Positions 35,934 to 48,632 of a stretch of DNA of 64,000 bases are shown here, in pieces. The stretch spans positions 17,682,997-17,746,996 of the forward strand of contig NC_134398.1 of NCBI RefSeq assembly GCF_050003625.1, in the 5' to 3' direction. Both the position numbers and the translations under genes were made by a program. Position 1 is the stretch's first letter. Each line of letters begins with the position of its first letter. The notes beneath the pieces were generated by a model. That model was not told the origin of the DNA. It saw nothing but the letters and a program-made list of their open reading frames with translations, and ran no database searches. This stretch comes from Haematobia irritans (taxonomy: Eukaryota > Arthropoda > Insecta > Diptera > Muscidae).

Positions 35934-38900
35934 AATAGAAATAAATTTTTGATAAAATTTTCTATAGAAATAAAATGTTGACAAAATTTTCTATAGAAAT
36001 AAAATTTTAACAAAATTGTCTATACAAATAAAATTCTAACAAAATTTTCTATAGAAATAAAATTTTGACAAAATCTTCTATAGAAATAAAATTTTGAGAA
36101 AATTTTTTATAGGAATACAATTTTAACAAAAATTTCAATAGAAATAAAATTTTGACAAAATTTTCTATCGAAATAAAATTTTGACAAAATTTTCTTTAGA
36201 AATAAAATGTTGACAAAACTTTCTATAGAAATAAATTTACGACAAAATTTTGTATAGAATTATAATTTTGAGAAACTTTTCTTCGAAAATAATTTTTTTA
36301 CAAAAATTTCTATAGAAATAAAATTTTTACAAAAATTTCTATAGAAATAAAATTTTGACAAAATTGTCTATAGAAATAAAATTTTGAAAAAATGTTCTAT
36401 GGAAATAAAATTTTGACAACATTTTCTATGGAAATAAAATTTTGACAAAATTTTCTATACAAATAAAATTTTAACAAAATTTTCTATAGAGATACAATTT
36501 TGACAAAATCTTCAATAGAATAAAATTTTGAGAATATTTTCTATAGAAATAAAATTTTGACAAAACTTTCTATAGAAATAAAATTTTGACAAAATTTTCG
36601 ATAGAAATAAAATTTTTACAAAATTTTCTATAGAAATAAAATTTTGACAAAGTTTTTCTATAGCACTAACACTTTGACAAAATTTTCTATAGAAATAATA
36701 TTTTGACAAAATTTTTTATAGAAATAAAATGTAGACAAAATTTTCTATAGAAAAAAAATTTTGACAATTTTTCTATAGAAATAAAATTTTGACAAAATTT
36801 TCTATAGAAATAAAATTTCGACACAATTTCCTATTGAAATAAAATTTTGACACTATTTTCTATTGAAATAAAATTTTGACAACATTTACTGTAGAAATAA
36901 AATTTTGACAACATTTTCTATAAAAATAAAATGTTGACAAAATTTTCTATAGAAATAAAATTTTGACAAAATTTTCTATAGAAATAAAATTTTGACAAAA
37001 TTTTCTATAGAAATAAAATTTTGACAAAATTTTCTATCGAAATAAAATTTTGACAAAATTTTCTATAGAAAAAAATTTTGACAGTTTTTCTATAGAAATA
37101 AAATTTTGACAAAATTTTCTATAGAAATAAAATTTTGACACAATTTCCTATTGAAATAAAATTTTGACACTATTTTCTATTGAAATAAAATTTTGACAAC
37201 ATTTACTGTAGAAATAAAATTTTGACAAAATTTTCTATAGAAATAAAATTTTGACAAAATTTTCTATAGAAATAAAATTTTGACAAAATTTTCTATAGAA
37301 ATAAAATTTTGACAACATTTTCTATAAAAATAAAATTTTTACAAAATTTTCTATAAAAATAAAATTTTTACAAAATTTTCTATAGAAATAAAATTTTGAC
37401 AAAATTTTCTATAGAAATAAAATTTTGACAAAATTTTCTATAGAAATAAAATTTTGACAAAATTTTCTATCGAAATAAAATTTTGACAAAATTTTCTATC
37501 GAAATAAAATTTTGACAAAATTTTCTATAGAAAAAAATTTTGACAGTTTTTCTATAGAAATAAAATTTTGACAAAATTTTCTATAGAAATAAAATTTTGA
37601 CAAAATTTTTTATAGAAATAAAATGTTGACAAAATTTTCTATAGAAATAAAATTTTGACAACATTTTCTATAAAAATAAAATTTTTACAAAATTTTCTAT
37701 AGAAATAAAATTTTGACAAAATTTTCTATAGAACTAACACTTTGACAAAATTTTCTATAGAAATAAAATTTTGACAAAGTTTTTCTATAGCACTAACACT
37801 TTGACAAAATTTTCTATACAAATAATATTTTGACAAAATTGTTTATAGAAATAAAATGTTGACAAAATTTTTCTATAGCACTAACACTTTGACAAAATTT
37901 TCTATACAAATAATATTTTGACAAAATTTTTTATAGAAATAAAATGTTGACAATATTTTCTATAGAAATAAAATTTTTACAAAATTTTCTATAGAAATAA
38001 TATTTTTACAAAATTTTCTAGAGAAATAAAATTTTGACAAAATTTTCTATAGAAATAAAATTTTGACAAAATTTTCTATAGAAATAAAATTTTGACAAAA
38101 TTTTCTATAGAAATAAAATTTTGACACAATTTCCTATTGAAATAAAATTTTGACACAATTTTCTATTGAAATAAAATTTTGACAACATTTACTGTAGAAA
38201 TAAAATTTTGACAGCATTTTCTATAAATTTTGACAAAATTTTCTATAGAAATAAAATTTTGACAAAATTTTCTATAGAAATAAAATTTTGACACAATTTC
38301 CTATTGAAATAAAATGTTGACAAAATTTTCTATAGAAATAAAATTTTGACAAAATTTTCTATAGAACTAACACTTTGACAAAATTTTCTATAGAAATAAA
38401 ATTTTGACAAAATATTTTATAGAAATAAAATGTTGAAAAAAATTTCTATAGAAATAAAATTTTGACAACATTTTCTATAAAAATAAAATTTTTACAAAAT
38501 TTTCTATAGAAATAAAATTTTGACAAAATTTTCTATGTAACTAACACTTTGACAAAATTTTCTATAGAAATAAAATTTAAAAAAAATTCTATAGGAATAA
38601 AACTTTGACAAAATTTTCTATTTGGTTAAAATTTTGATTTCTATAGAAAAAAATTTTATTTTTATGGAAATAAAATTTTGACAAAATTTTCTATACAAAC
38701 AAAATTTTGACAAAATTATCTATAGAAATAAAATTTTGACAAAATTTTCTATAGAAATAAAATTTTGACAAAATTTTCTATACAAACAAAATTTTGACAA
38801 AATTTTCTATAGAAATAAAATTTTGACACAATTTCCTATTTAAATGAAATTTTGACAACATTTACTGTAGAAATAAAATTTTGACAACATTTTCTATAAA

Positions 38901-39235
38901 AATAAAATTTTGACAACATTTTCTATAAAAATACAATTTTGACAAAATTTTTTATAGAAATAAAATGTTGACAAAATTTTCTATAGAAATAAAATGTTGA
39001 CAAAATTTTCTATAGAAATAAAATTGTGACAAAATTTTCTATTGAAATAAAATTTTGACAAAATTTTCTATAGAAATAAAATTTTGAAAAATTCCCTATA
39101 GAAATAAAATTTTCACAGCATTTACTATAGAAATAAAATTTTGACAACATTTTCTTTAAAAATAAAATTTTGACAAAATTTTCTATAGAATTAAAATGTT
39201 GACAAAATTTTTACAAAAATTTCTATACACTGAAA
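35934..39235 (-). repeat. 3.3-kb 29-bp minisatellite array M9, minus orientation
   Basis: About 110 units. A series of variant units (GACACAATTTCCTATTG, GACACTATTTTCTATTG, GACAACATTTACTGTAG) recurs in order at about 36810-36900, 37135-37215 and 38125-38195, showing higher-order repeats. A short remainder follows a MITE at 39764-39807. Next is the 'end L' flank (39812-39880: GTTTGGTAGGGTTTTGG, TTTTGGTAGATTTTTTTCGC, GTAGTGGCAACC). Confidence 0.95.
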
Positions 39236-39237
39236 AA

Positions 39238-39761
39238 ACAGTGAACGCCCTAGGAAGAAAAATTTTGGTTAATTTTAGAAAATGTATGTGTTTTTTAGAA
39301 AATTTTTACTAAACAGTATTACAAACGCTGACATCACCCCGAAATCAAAAAAAATAAGTAATAGTTTTCGACAAGTTCAAGAACATTTATTTGACATAAT
39401 TAATTTTTTTTCACTTCTTAAAGAAATTTTTATAGTTTGAAGGAAAAAACTGGATTTTAAAATTGCAAGAATGTCTTTAGTGCAATACGTAGTTCAAAAT
39501 GTGCTCATTATTGGTAGTATTTACAAATTTTAAGAAATTCTGAACTATTTTGTGGAAGACACGAATTTACTTAATCTTTATGCTTCATTTGTGTTTAATT
39601 ATTTAATTATTTCAGTTTTAGTTAATTTAACTAACGTACCCATATTAACGTAACGTAAAATATTAAAGTCGTGGAAACTTTCGTAAAACGTAATAATTCC
39701 ATGAACTAAAGGAGAATTAAAACGGCTTTAGTGAAATATAGGGTTCAGTTTTTTCTGAGTG
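39238..39761. mobile_element. MITE with TA duplication, copy E1
   Basis: Termini CACTGAAAAAACAGTGAAC and, at the other end, the reverse complement of CACTCAGAAAAAACTGAAC. TA lies at both junctions (39236-39237, 39762-39763), inside minisatellite sequence. The interior matches 41706-42170. No open frame of note. Confidence 0.8.
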
Positions 39762-40027
39762 TATGAATACAATTTTGACTAAACTTTCTATAGAAATAAA
39801 GTTTTGACAAATATCGTTTGGTAGGGTTTTGGTAAAATTTTCTCTAAATTTTGGTAGATTTTTTTCGCTGTAGTGGCAACCGAGGAACATTTTAGGAATA
39901 AATGAATATCGTTCTCGGCAAATACTCCCACTATGATCTTATATTCGCAAAACGTGCTAGAAATGTTTGATTTGACTACGGCGACGAATTCCCTTTTGAT
40001 TTGTGTCAAATATTTGCCTAGACCGTA

Positions 40028-40075
40028 CCGCAAGTGAGCCTGAAAAAACGGGCAGCCACTATATCTAACTTAACC
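40028..40075 (+). mobile_element. LINE 3' terminal fragment
   Basis: AAGTGAGCCTGAAAAAACGG, then GCAGCCACTAT and CTAACTTAACC resemble the end of the LINE at 59525-59571 (GTGAGCCTGAAA, GGGCTGCCACT, CTAACCTAACC). It is a very short relic. Confidence 0.5.
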
Positions 40076-40099
40076 ATACAGGACTCATTACCTCTCAAC

Positions 40100-40340
40100 C
40101 AAAAATTGCCTCAAAAGGAAGATCCTCGCTTCTGCGGCATTTTGGGGAGTAAGGTTGGCACTAAAAAATACGAAAGTGTTGATAATTTTAAAACAGCGCT
40201 TCTTCTGGAATTTGGCAAAATACCATAAAGTCCCTTTGGTGCAACATATGATGACTTTGTTTTGCCATTTTAAGACCATAAATATACGCAATTCGATCAA
40301 ATCTAAACTGGTTCTAAAATTAGAGTTTATTTTCGATATT
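40100..40340 (+). pseudogene. Tc1/mariner-type transposase C-terminal remnant T1
   Basis: Encodes GILGSKVGTKKYESVDNFKT and ALLLEFGKIP, then TAA (40226-40228) where the related copy T2 has Q, then DDFV...HK...QFDQI in the same frame. This matches the helical C-terminal tail of IS630/Tc1/mariner transposases (SKV..KKY.SVD..K.AL...KIPQS...CDGF). The catalytic core is absent. Both T1 and T2 lie just beyond an 'end L' minisatellite flank. Confidence 0.65.
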
Positions 40341-41705
40341 TTTGCTTTTGAAAAATAAAAATACTTTGTTGCATTAAATATCAGCCACCAAAATTCACAC
40401 ACTTTCCCTTTTAATATTTGCCTCTTTATGAAAAAAATTCTAATTTATAAATTTCCTTATAAATATGTATACCAATTCCTAATTTCATCAAAGCCCTCGA
40501 GAGAAAAAAAAAAACAAAAACAAAAATTCTATTTAATTAACCATTTATTAATAATGACGCAACCAGCTGTTACAACAAGGACTAATTCCTAATCACAATG
40601 ATGTGGTCTTCATCAGCATTAGCAGCCTCCCACTCATTTTGCTTGTAGGCTAAGTATCGTCAGCCTTGGGGGCTGTAGCAACAAAATATGATGGAGGTCG
40701 TCATGAGGTTGAATGTTTCATGGTTTTTGTGGCCTTCCATAATTCTATGGGCTAGCATGATGGCATCATCATGCCCTTGCCTTTTGGAGTGGTTTATTAA
40801 AGTTTTCGAAGGCGTCAATGGCGCAAATATGTCAAATAAACATCAATATTATTACAGCGAATATTTTTGCATAATTTTAGGCGCTTTCGTTGTCTTTGAT
40901 TTTTTCGTGTTTTGGTCCTTCGAGATGAGACAGATTTCTTTTCGTTTTTTGACCCAAATAATTTATAAGTTATGACAGATGAGAGAAAGCCAGAGTTCTT
41001 GTGCTACAGTGATCTATCTTTGGTCTTTTACATTTAATGTATTCAGTAAATATTTGTCTTATTATTCGCATATTTTCTTTCCCCTTGGCCTTCGTCGTCG
41101 ATGAGAGTAAAGTGTATTTATTTATTAATACGTCAGCCAAGCAAAATTTCCTAAAGAAAATATTTACATAATTTCAAAATTTTCTGATGAAAACAAAAGA
41201 ACGCCAAACAAAATATAAACATTCATATTTTTTTTTGACGGATATCAGCCTATTGGCTAACTAAATGTCTGAATAGATGCCAACTTGCTTATGAATAAAA
41301 GTTTCGTTGAAGATATTTTGTTTTGTGTCGCCTTGATGCGAGGAGAGTAGAGGCGTTAATTTATTTTTTTGATTTATGTAAAAATCTTTCCCTTAATTTT
41401 GGAATTTATTGGTTTCGTTGTCTCTGGCTTGTCTGCAATATTTTGTCGGCTTTATAAAAATGTTTTTTTTTTTTTTTAATATTAAAGGTTTTTTTGATAA
41501 ATACGTGAAACGTTAATAAAGTTACCATCGACAATTTTTGTAAGAAGTTTCAAATACATTGTTACTAAAAGTGACACAGACAGAATGTTGCATTAAGAAA
41601 TGGACTATACACGGAAAAAAGCTTACCCTGTTGTAAAGAATTTGTTTTTAATTATTTTAGTACTGTTTCCGAGACAAAGAAGCGAAGACTTGATTCACTT
41701 TTATA
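40341..41705. other. Unique DNA; no gene recognised
   Basis: AT-rich with moderate complexity. A plus frame at 40688-40975 (95 codons) is hydrophobic but has no known domain. TACACGGAAAAAAGC at 41609 looks like another CAC-type MITE end with no identifiable partner. Confidence 0.5.
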
Positions 41706-42170
41706 CACTCAAAAAAAAAAAAAACAGGAAGGACAATTTTCTTGAATTTTAGAAAATTTTAACTAAACTATATTACAAACGCATATCTCAGGCCGGTTTC
41801 ACAAAAATAAGTAAATATTTTTCGAAAAGTTCAAGAATATTTTTAGTCATAATTATTATTTTTTTTTTTCATTTGTTAAAGAAAATTTCGTAGTATGAAG
41901 GAAACAAAGTGGAGTTCAAAATTGCACAAAATGTTTTTAGCTCCATACGAAGTTTACGATGGGCACATTTGTAGTAAAATGTAAAAAATTTCAAGAAATA
42001 CTGAACTATTTTGTGGAAGACACGAATTTAGTAAATATTTTTACCCCTTTGTTAGTTCATCTAAAGTATACAAACAATTATTACAGCCACAAAAAATTTC
42101 TCAAAACATAATTCAATGAACTAAAATGAAATTGAACTGGTATTAGTGCCATAGCATAATTTCTATTTGA
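41706..42170. mobile_element. MITE copy E2 (right end lost)
   Basis: Starts at TA|CACTCAAAAAAAA. The interior aligns throughout with E1 (ATTACAAACGC, AAGTTCAAGAA, CTGAACTATTTTGTGGAAGA, CACGAATTTA). The right terminus is not found. Confidence 0.7.
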
Positions 42171-42301
42171 AGTCGAGTCTGAATTGGGAAATTTAAATTG
42201 TCGTTATAACGTTTTTAAAAAATTTCGATGGCAAGGTATCTTAAAATTTCTTAACATCGTCTTCTAAATTGTAAGTCAGTCCATACCGGGTATATATTAA
42301 A

Positions 42302-43858
42302 CAAAACAAGTATATACGGCCGTAAGTTCGGCCAGGCCGAATCTTATGTATCCTCCACCATGGATTGTGTAGAAACTTCCAATAATTACGAAATAATTAC
42401 GAATCGACATGGACTTTTGCACGGTACGTAGAGACCCAGAATTGAAATATGGGGGTGGCTTTTATCGGGGCTATATAGAATTATGAACTTGATATGGACC
42501 AATTTTTGTGTGATTGAGGATCGATTTATCTGAGGGCTATATATAACTATAGACCGATATGGACCTAGTTAGGCATGGTTGTTAACGGCCACATACTAGC
42601 ACAATGTACCAAATTTCAACTGACTCGGATGAAATTTGCTCCTCCGAGAGGCTCCAAAACCAACTCTCGGGATCGGTTTATATGGGGGCTATATATGATT
42701 ACGGACTGATATGGAGCACTTTTGGTATGGTTGTTCAATATCATATACTACCACCACGTACCAAATTTGAACCAGATCGGATGAATTTTGCTTCACCAAA
42801 ATGCACCAGAGATCAAATGTGGGGATCGGTTTATATGGGGGCTATATATAATTATGGACTGATATGAACTAATTCCTGCATGGTAGTTGGATACCATATA
42901 CTAACATCACGTACCAAAATTCAACCGAATCGGATGAATTTTGCTCTTCCAAGGGGCTCCGGAGGTAAAATCTGGGGATCGGTTTATATGGGGCCTATAT
43001 ATATTTATGGACCGATTTCGACCAATTTTTGCATGAGTGTTTGAGGCCATATATTAACACCACGTACCAAATTTCAACTGAATCAGATGGATTTTGGTTT
43101 TCCAAGAAGCTCCGGAGATCAAATCTGGTGATCGGTTTATATGGGGGCTATATATAATTATTGACCGATAATGACCAGTTTTTGCATGGTTGTTAGAGAC
43201 CATATACTAACACCATGTACCAAATTTCAGCCGGATCGGATGAAATTTGCTTCTCTTAGAGGCTCAGCAAGCCAAATCGGGGGATCGGTTTATATGGGGG
43301 CTATATGTAATTATGGACCGATGTGGACCAATTTTTGCATGGTCATTAGATACCATATACTAACACCATGTACCTAATTTCAGCCGGATCGGATGAAATG
43401 TGCTTCTCTTAGAGGCTCCGCAAGCCAAATCGGGGGATCGGGTTATATGGGAGCTATATATAATTATTGACCGATGTGGACCAGTTTTTGCATGGTTGTT
43501 AGAGACCATATACTAACACCATGTACCAAATTTCAGGCGGATCGGATGAAATTTGCTTCTCTTAGAGCCATCGCAAGCCAAATTTGGGGATCCGTTTATA
43601 TGGGGGTTATACGTAAAAGTGGACCGATATGGCCCATTTGCAATACCATCCGATCTACATCAATAACAACTACTTGTGACAAGTTTCAAGTCGATAGCTT
43701 GTTTCGTTCGGAAGTTAGCGTGATTTCAACAGACGGACGGACGGACGGACATGCTTAGATCGACTCAGAATTTCACTACCAAAGAGAATATATATACTTT
43801 AAGGGGTCTTAGAGCAAGATTTCCATGTGCTACAAACGAAATGACAAAGTTTATTAAT
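42302..43858 (+). mobile_element. Family A element, copy A3 (3' truncated)
   Basis: Full 5' end (ACAAGTATATACGGCCGTAA, hairpin, ATCCTCCACCATGG) with one change in the terminal motif. About seven to eight 153-bp units follow, then (GGAC)n at about 43730-43750. The sequence stops in GAAATGACAAAGTTTATTAA, so the ATGGTGGAGGGTA end is lost. Confidence 0.8.
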
Positions 43859-44795
43859 AATTATGTGTTTTAGAATTAAGGTCGGGCCATATGGGGGCTA
43901 TACCCGATATTGAGCCACATAAAATAAATAGAGCATAGTTTAAAATACTTCTAGACTTCAAATTTCAACTAAATTTCTTTCACTTAATGATGTTTTTATT
44001 AAAGGGAATTTTTAGTGTGTTGTTTTTGAAACAATTTTTCTCATTAAACTTAGAAATTTCTACATAAAATTCGAAATAAGGTAAGTAGTTGCTATTTCTC
44101 TAATATAAATTTTTATTTAATAAACCACATTTATGGATTTAAATTAATTATTTTTTTGTATATCATTTTGTTTTGGCAAAATGAAATCAATTTAATTTTG
44201 GTTTAAGCCTGCAGTTAAACAATTTAATTTAAACACGTGCATTTTTACACATACACATATATATGGCATACTTCAGGCCCTTCAATGGAATTAAATGCTA
44301 AAGCATACTTTTAGGTGGTTGAAAGTGAAAAACCACAATATAATCAATATATTTTTTTGACAATGCATACTTTGTTGATGACATTTCCAATAAATGTATC
44401 CACAATTATTTATGGCCACTTGTATGTCAAGGCAATTTTTAATGAAAAATTATTATTTATTTTCTAATTTAATGAAATAGCTTGACTTCATGTGTAAACA
44501 AATAAACAAAAGACCCAAAAGGACTGCAGTAATTCAAAGTAGACAAACGTATATAAATGGAACACGTGTTCACATCACCACCGTATACAATACATCATCA
44601 AAAAAAAAACAGAAAATGTATGATGAGAATGGAAAGGAAAGGAGGAGGAAATCAAATGAAATGAAATGTTAATCAAATCAAAAAGGAAAAGCCACAAATA
44701 TCCTTCAATAGCAATTTTAATCAAATAGTAAAAGTGCAAAGGCATACACCAGTATATGTATACGTGTGTGTGGGCAAATAGAAACATACACACAA
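43859..44795. other. AT-rich unique DNA
   Basis: A stray family A phrase CCATATGGGGGCTATACCCG is at about 43888. The rest is unrecognised. A small plus frame (44490-44672) is lysine-rich and unlikely to be real. Confidence 0.45.
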
Positions 44796-45350
44796 TCCCA
44801 GCGGGAAAATTGCGAAGTACCGCAAAAATCATGCCTTCTTAACCCATGATTTTGGGATCCTTAACACCTTCCCATATGCCTTCTCCTATCATGCATGCTA
44901 AAATGCCTTGCACTTCCTTTCTAAAAAATGCCCGCAAACATTATTCTGTGCCTTCTTTGGGAATTGGAAAAAGAAGGACCTACATTGTTGTTATAAGAAC
45001 GAAAATTCAGTTTTTTATACTAATGATAATTTTTAAAACATATCGACTCATTTTTTACTTAATCCAAAAAAAAAAAAAAACAATCTTATGCATCCACAAT
45101 TAAGAGGGACAGTTTTAATCCAATTTGCTCAAATCTTGAATTCGTGAAATTGAATCTGACTTTAGGTGAAAATAAAACCAATATTTCTTCTTTGAGAGTT
45201 AAAGAAGCAAACAGATTGTCTTCGATAGATTCGCTCCGCCCATTCTCTCTAGTAATTTTGACAACTTGTTTCACGGTATGAAATTGAAATCTTTTTTAAT
45301 GCGAATCGTAAAGTCCAATAGAAAAACACGAATTAACTCATTCTCATATT

Positions 45351-47756
45351 AAACACGTAAGGAAAGTCTAAATTCGGGCGGGGCCGGCTATATTATACAC
45401 TGCACCACTATGTATACCAACATCTTAACACCTTCAAATTTCTTAGGAGCTATATAAAGGTTTATTTTGCCATATACAAATATTTAAATATGAACTGATT
45501 TGGGCAATTTTTTTAAATATTCACAAAATGTCTAGACACAAAATTTAAATTGGTTTATGACCAGGACGGACCACAATGTTAGTAAAAAAAAAGTAAGGAA
45601 AGTCTAAAGTCGGGCGGGGCCGACTATATTATACCCTGCACCACTTTGTAGATCTAAATTTTCGATACCATATCACATCCGTCAAATGTGTTGGGTGCTA
45701 TGTATAAAGGTTTGTCCCAAATACATACATTTAAATATCACTCGATTTGGACAGAATTTGATAGACTTTTACAAAATCTATAGACTCAAAATTTAAGTTG
45801 GCTAATGCACTAGGGTGGAACACAATTTTAGTAAAAAAAATATGGGAAACATTTAAATCTGAAGCAATTTTAAGGAAACTTCACAAAAGTTTATTTATGA
45901 TTTATCGCTCGATATATATGTATTAGAAGTTTAGGAAAATTAGAGCCATTTTTACAACTTTTCGACTAAGCAGTGGCGATTTAAAAAGGAAAATGTTGGT
46001 ATTTTTACTTTTTTTTGTCGAAATCAGAAAAACATATATATGGGAGCTATATCTAAATCTGAACCGATTTCAATCCAATTTGGCACATATGACTATATTA
46101 CTAATTGTACTCCTAGTGCAAAATTTAAACCAAATTGGGCCAAAACTCTGGCTTCTGGGGCCATATAAGTCCATATCGGGCGAAAGATATATATGAGAGC
46201 TATATCTAAATCTGAACCGATTTCAATAAAAGTTTGCACACTTGACTATACTACTAATTGTACTCCTAGTGCAAAATTTCAACCAAATTCGGCCAAAAAT
46301 CTGGCTTCTGGGGCCATATAATTCCATATCGGGGGAAAGATATATATGGGAGCTATATCCAAATCTGAACCGATTTCAATCAAATTTTGCACACTTGACT
46401 ACACGACCAAGTATTATGTTTGTACAAAATTTCAAGCAAATCGGTATAAAACTCTGGCTGCTGGGTCTATATTAGTGCATATCGGGCGAAAGATATATAT
46501 GGGAGCTATATCTAAATCTGTACCGATTTCTTCCAAAATCAATAGGGCTCTATTCTGACCCAAATGAGGAACATGTGCCAAATTTGAAGGCGATTGGAGT
46601 TAAATTGCGACCTAGACTTTGATCACAAAAATGTGTTCACAGACAGACGGACGGACGGACAGACGGACATGGTTATATCGACTCAGGGACCCACCCTGAG
46701 CATTATTTCCAAAGACACCAGGTGTCTATCTCGTCTCCTTCTTTGTGTTACAAACATATGCACTAACTTATAATACCCCGTTCCACAGTGTGGCGCAGGG
46801 TATAAATACGGGAAACATTTAATTTCTGAAGCAATTTTAAGGAAACTTTGCAAAAGTTTATTAATGATTTATCGCTCGATATATATGTATTAGAAGTTTG
46901 GGAAAATAAGAGTCATTTTGACAACTTTTCGAATAAGCAGTGGCGATTTTACAAGATAAAATGTTGGTATTTTGACCATTTTTGTCGAAATCAGAAAAAC
47001 ATATATATGGGAGCTATATCTAAATCTGAACCGATTTCAACCAAAATCGGCTCGCATAGCTACAATACTAATTCTACTCCCTGTGCAAAATTTCAATTAA
47101 ATCGGAGTAAAAGATTGGCCTCTGCAGTCATATGAGTGTAAATCGGGCGAATGCTATATATGGGAGCTATATCTAAATCTGAACCGATTTCAACCAAATT
47201 TGGCACGCATAGCTACAATGCTAATTCTACTCCCTGTGCAAAATTTCAATTAAATCTGAGTAAAAGATTGACCACTGTGGTCATATGAGTGTAAATCGGG
47301 CGAACGATATATATGAGAGCTATATCTAAATCTGAACCGATTTCAATAAAATTTGGCACATTTGACTACTACTAATTGTACTCCTAGTGCAAATTTTCAA
47401 CCAAATTGGGCTAAAACTCTGGCTTCTGGGGTCATATGAGAGCTATATCTCAATCTGATCCGATTTCTTCCAAAATCAATAGGGCTCTATTCTGACCGAA
47501 AACAGGAACTTGTGCCAAATTTGAAGGTGATTGGACTTAAAATGCGACCTAGACTTTGATCACAAAAATGTGTTCACAGACAGACAGACGGACGTTCGGA
47601 AGGACAGACAGACGGACATGGCTAGATCGACTCAGTGACCCACCCTGAGCATTATTGCCAAAGACACCCTGTGTCTATCTCGTCTCCTTCTGGGTGTTGC
47701 AAACATATGCACTAACTTATAATACCCTGTTCCACAGTGTGGCGCAGAGTATAAAA
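45351..47756 (+). mobile_element. Family B element, copy B4 (host of B5)
   Basis: Diverged 5' end (ACGTAAGGAAAGTCTAAATT, ATACACTGCACCAC). It runs about 230 bp to ACAATGTTAGTAAAAAAA, where B5 is inserted. It resumes at about 46807 with TACGGGAAACATTTAATTTC, then 153-bp units and a (GACA/GACG)n tract (about 47576-47615), and ends GTGTGGCGCAGAGTATAAAA. Confidence 0.78.
45591..46806 (+). mobile_element. Family B element, copy B5 nested in B4
   Basis: 5' TACCCTGCACCAC (45632-45644) and 3' GTGGCGCAGGGTA (46790-46802) pair with one mismatch. CTGAACCGAT anchors at 46061, 46214, 46367 and 46520 confirm the exact 153-bp period. A (GGAC)n tract is at about 46638-46668. It inserted in the same A-run of B4 as B3 did in B2. 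Confidence 0.82.
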
Positions 47757-47940
47757 AGTTAAATTTAGCGTTCGTAGTTAACGGATTTTTTTCGGTGTAG
47801 TAATATCATCTTTTCATTTTCGCCTAATCAAGTATATATACACTGTATATAGTCGGAAATAGATATTTTGTTGTGCTACGCACGGAATGACAAATTTATT
47901 ATACCCCCAATACCATTCTGTGACGTCAGGTATAAAAAGG
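47757..47940 (+). mobile_element. Stacked element fragments: MITE end and family A 3' end
   Basis: AAGTTAAATTTAGCG, then TTAACGGATTTTTTTCGGTG (47757-47802) resembles the right end of the MITE at 49929-50563. Then CACGGAATGACAAATTTATT, ATACCCCC and GTATAAAAAGG (47879-47940) resemble a family A 3' end with the subterminal motif destroyed. Confidence 0.5.
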
Positions 47941-48136
47941 ATCTCATACTCATTCTTTCATGGCTGCCAAACTATTAATTTGCTAATGTCTAGTTACTCC
48001 TAACGTTGGCCTTCTAGAAGACATTCTCTGTAACATATAAAAGATCCGATACCCATTATACGTTCACTTCCAACAGATGGGAACGCGGAATGACCTCACG
48101 TGTAGCTTAAATTTACCTTTTGGCGCCCACATCACA

Positions 48137-48215
48137 TAAATGTGTCGTAGGCCAGTGGATGAGTGTAGGACTCCCAATAACGAGGATCCCGGTTCAAATC
48201 CCGACGGAGCAGAAA
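48137..48215 (+). mobile_element. tRNA-like SINE head
   Basis: TAGGCCAGTGGATGAGT is A-box-like and CGGTTCAAATCCCGACGG contains a B-box-like core. They lie about 35 bases apart, as in a tRNA. It differs from the two SINE heads near 9.1 and 9.3 kb. A functional tRNA fold is not evident. Confidence 0.5.
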
Positions 48216-48632
48216 AATAAAAATACACTTGAGGTAAATATTAAAATCACAAAAATAAGATAAACTGTATAGGAAAATAAGTCAAATTAAATTCTAACGT
48301 AAAAGGTATGAGGGCAAATGTTCAGTTCATAGACAACCTTGCCTTCAAAATATTTATTTTTACACGCTTTCTTTTATGCCTTCCTGTCCAGGCCTTTTTG
48401 AGGGCCTTCTTTGGAAGGCATGATTTTTGTACTTAGTATGAAGGCCTGATAACATGACATCGACGACACCACCTCTAGAAGGCATACGAATAGAAGCGAG
48501 AGGCAAGGCCTTGGTCTCCAATCCAATCCAATGTTATTTTGAAATTAACACGTAATGCAGCGCCCAGGCCTTATAGCTACCCGGACAGCACTTCCATCAT
48601 CGATTCCACGTCGCTTCCATTTCCCGCTGGGA

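Larger units (their letters stand above)
44796..48632. mobile_element. Possible large element with TCCCAGCGGGAAA termini hosting other insertions
   Basis: TCCCAGCGGGAAAA at 44796 and its reverse complement TTTCCCGCTGGGA at 48620-48632 face outward. Further inside, AAGTACCGCAAAAATCATGC (44815) and, on the opposite strand near 48440-48410, AAGTACAAAAATCATGCC also pair, both leading into GCCTTC. If this is one element, about 2.6 kb of it is later insertion (B4/B5 and fragments). The ends could instead belong to two separate copies. Confidence 0.45.

Noticed and set aside
30172..39235. CRISPR array
   Set aside because: Repeats are contiguous with no unique spacers and the DNA is clearly eukaryotic.
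40688..40975. Hydrophobic 95-codon plus frame as a membrane protein gene
   Set aside because: No signal, splice or homology evidence; AT-rich DNA commonly gives hydrophobic frames.
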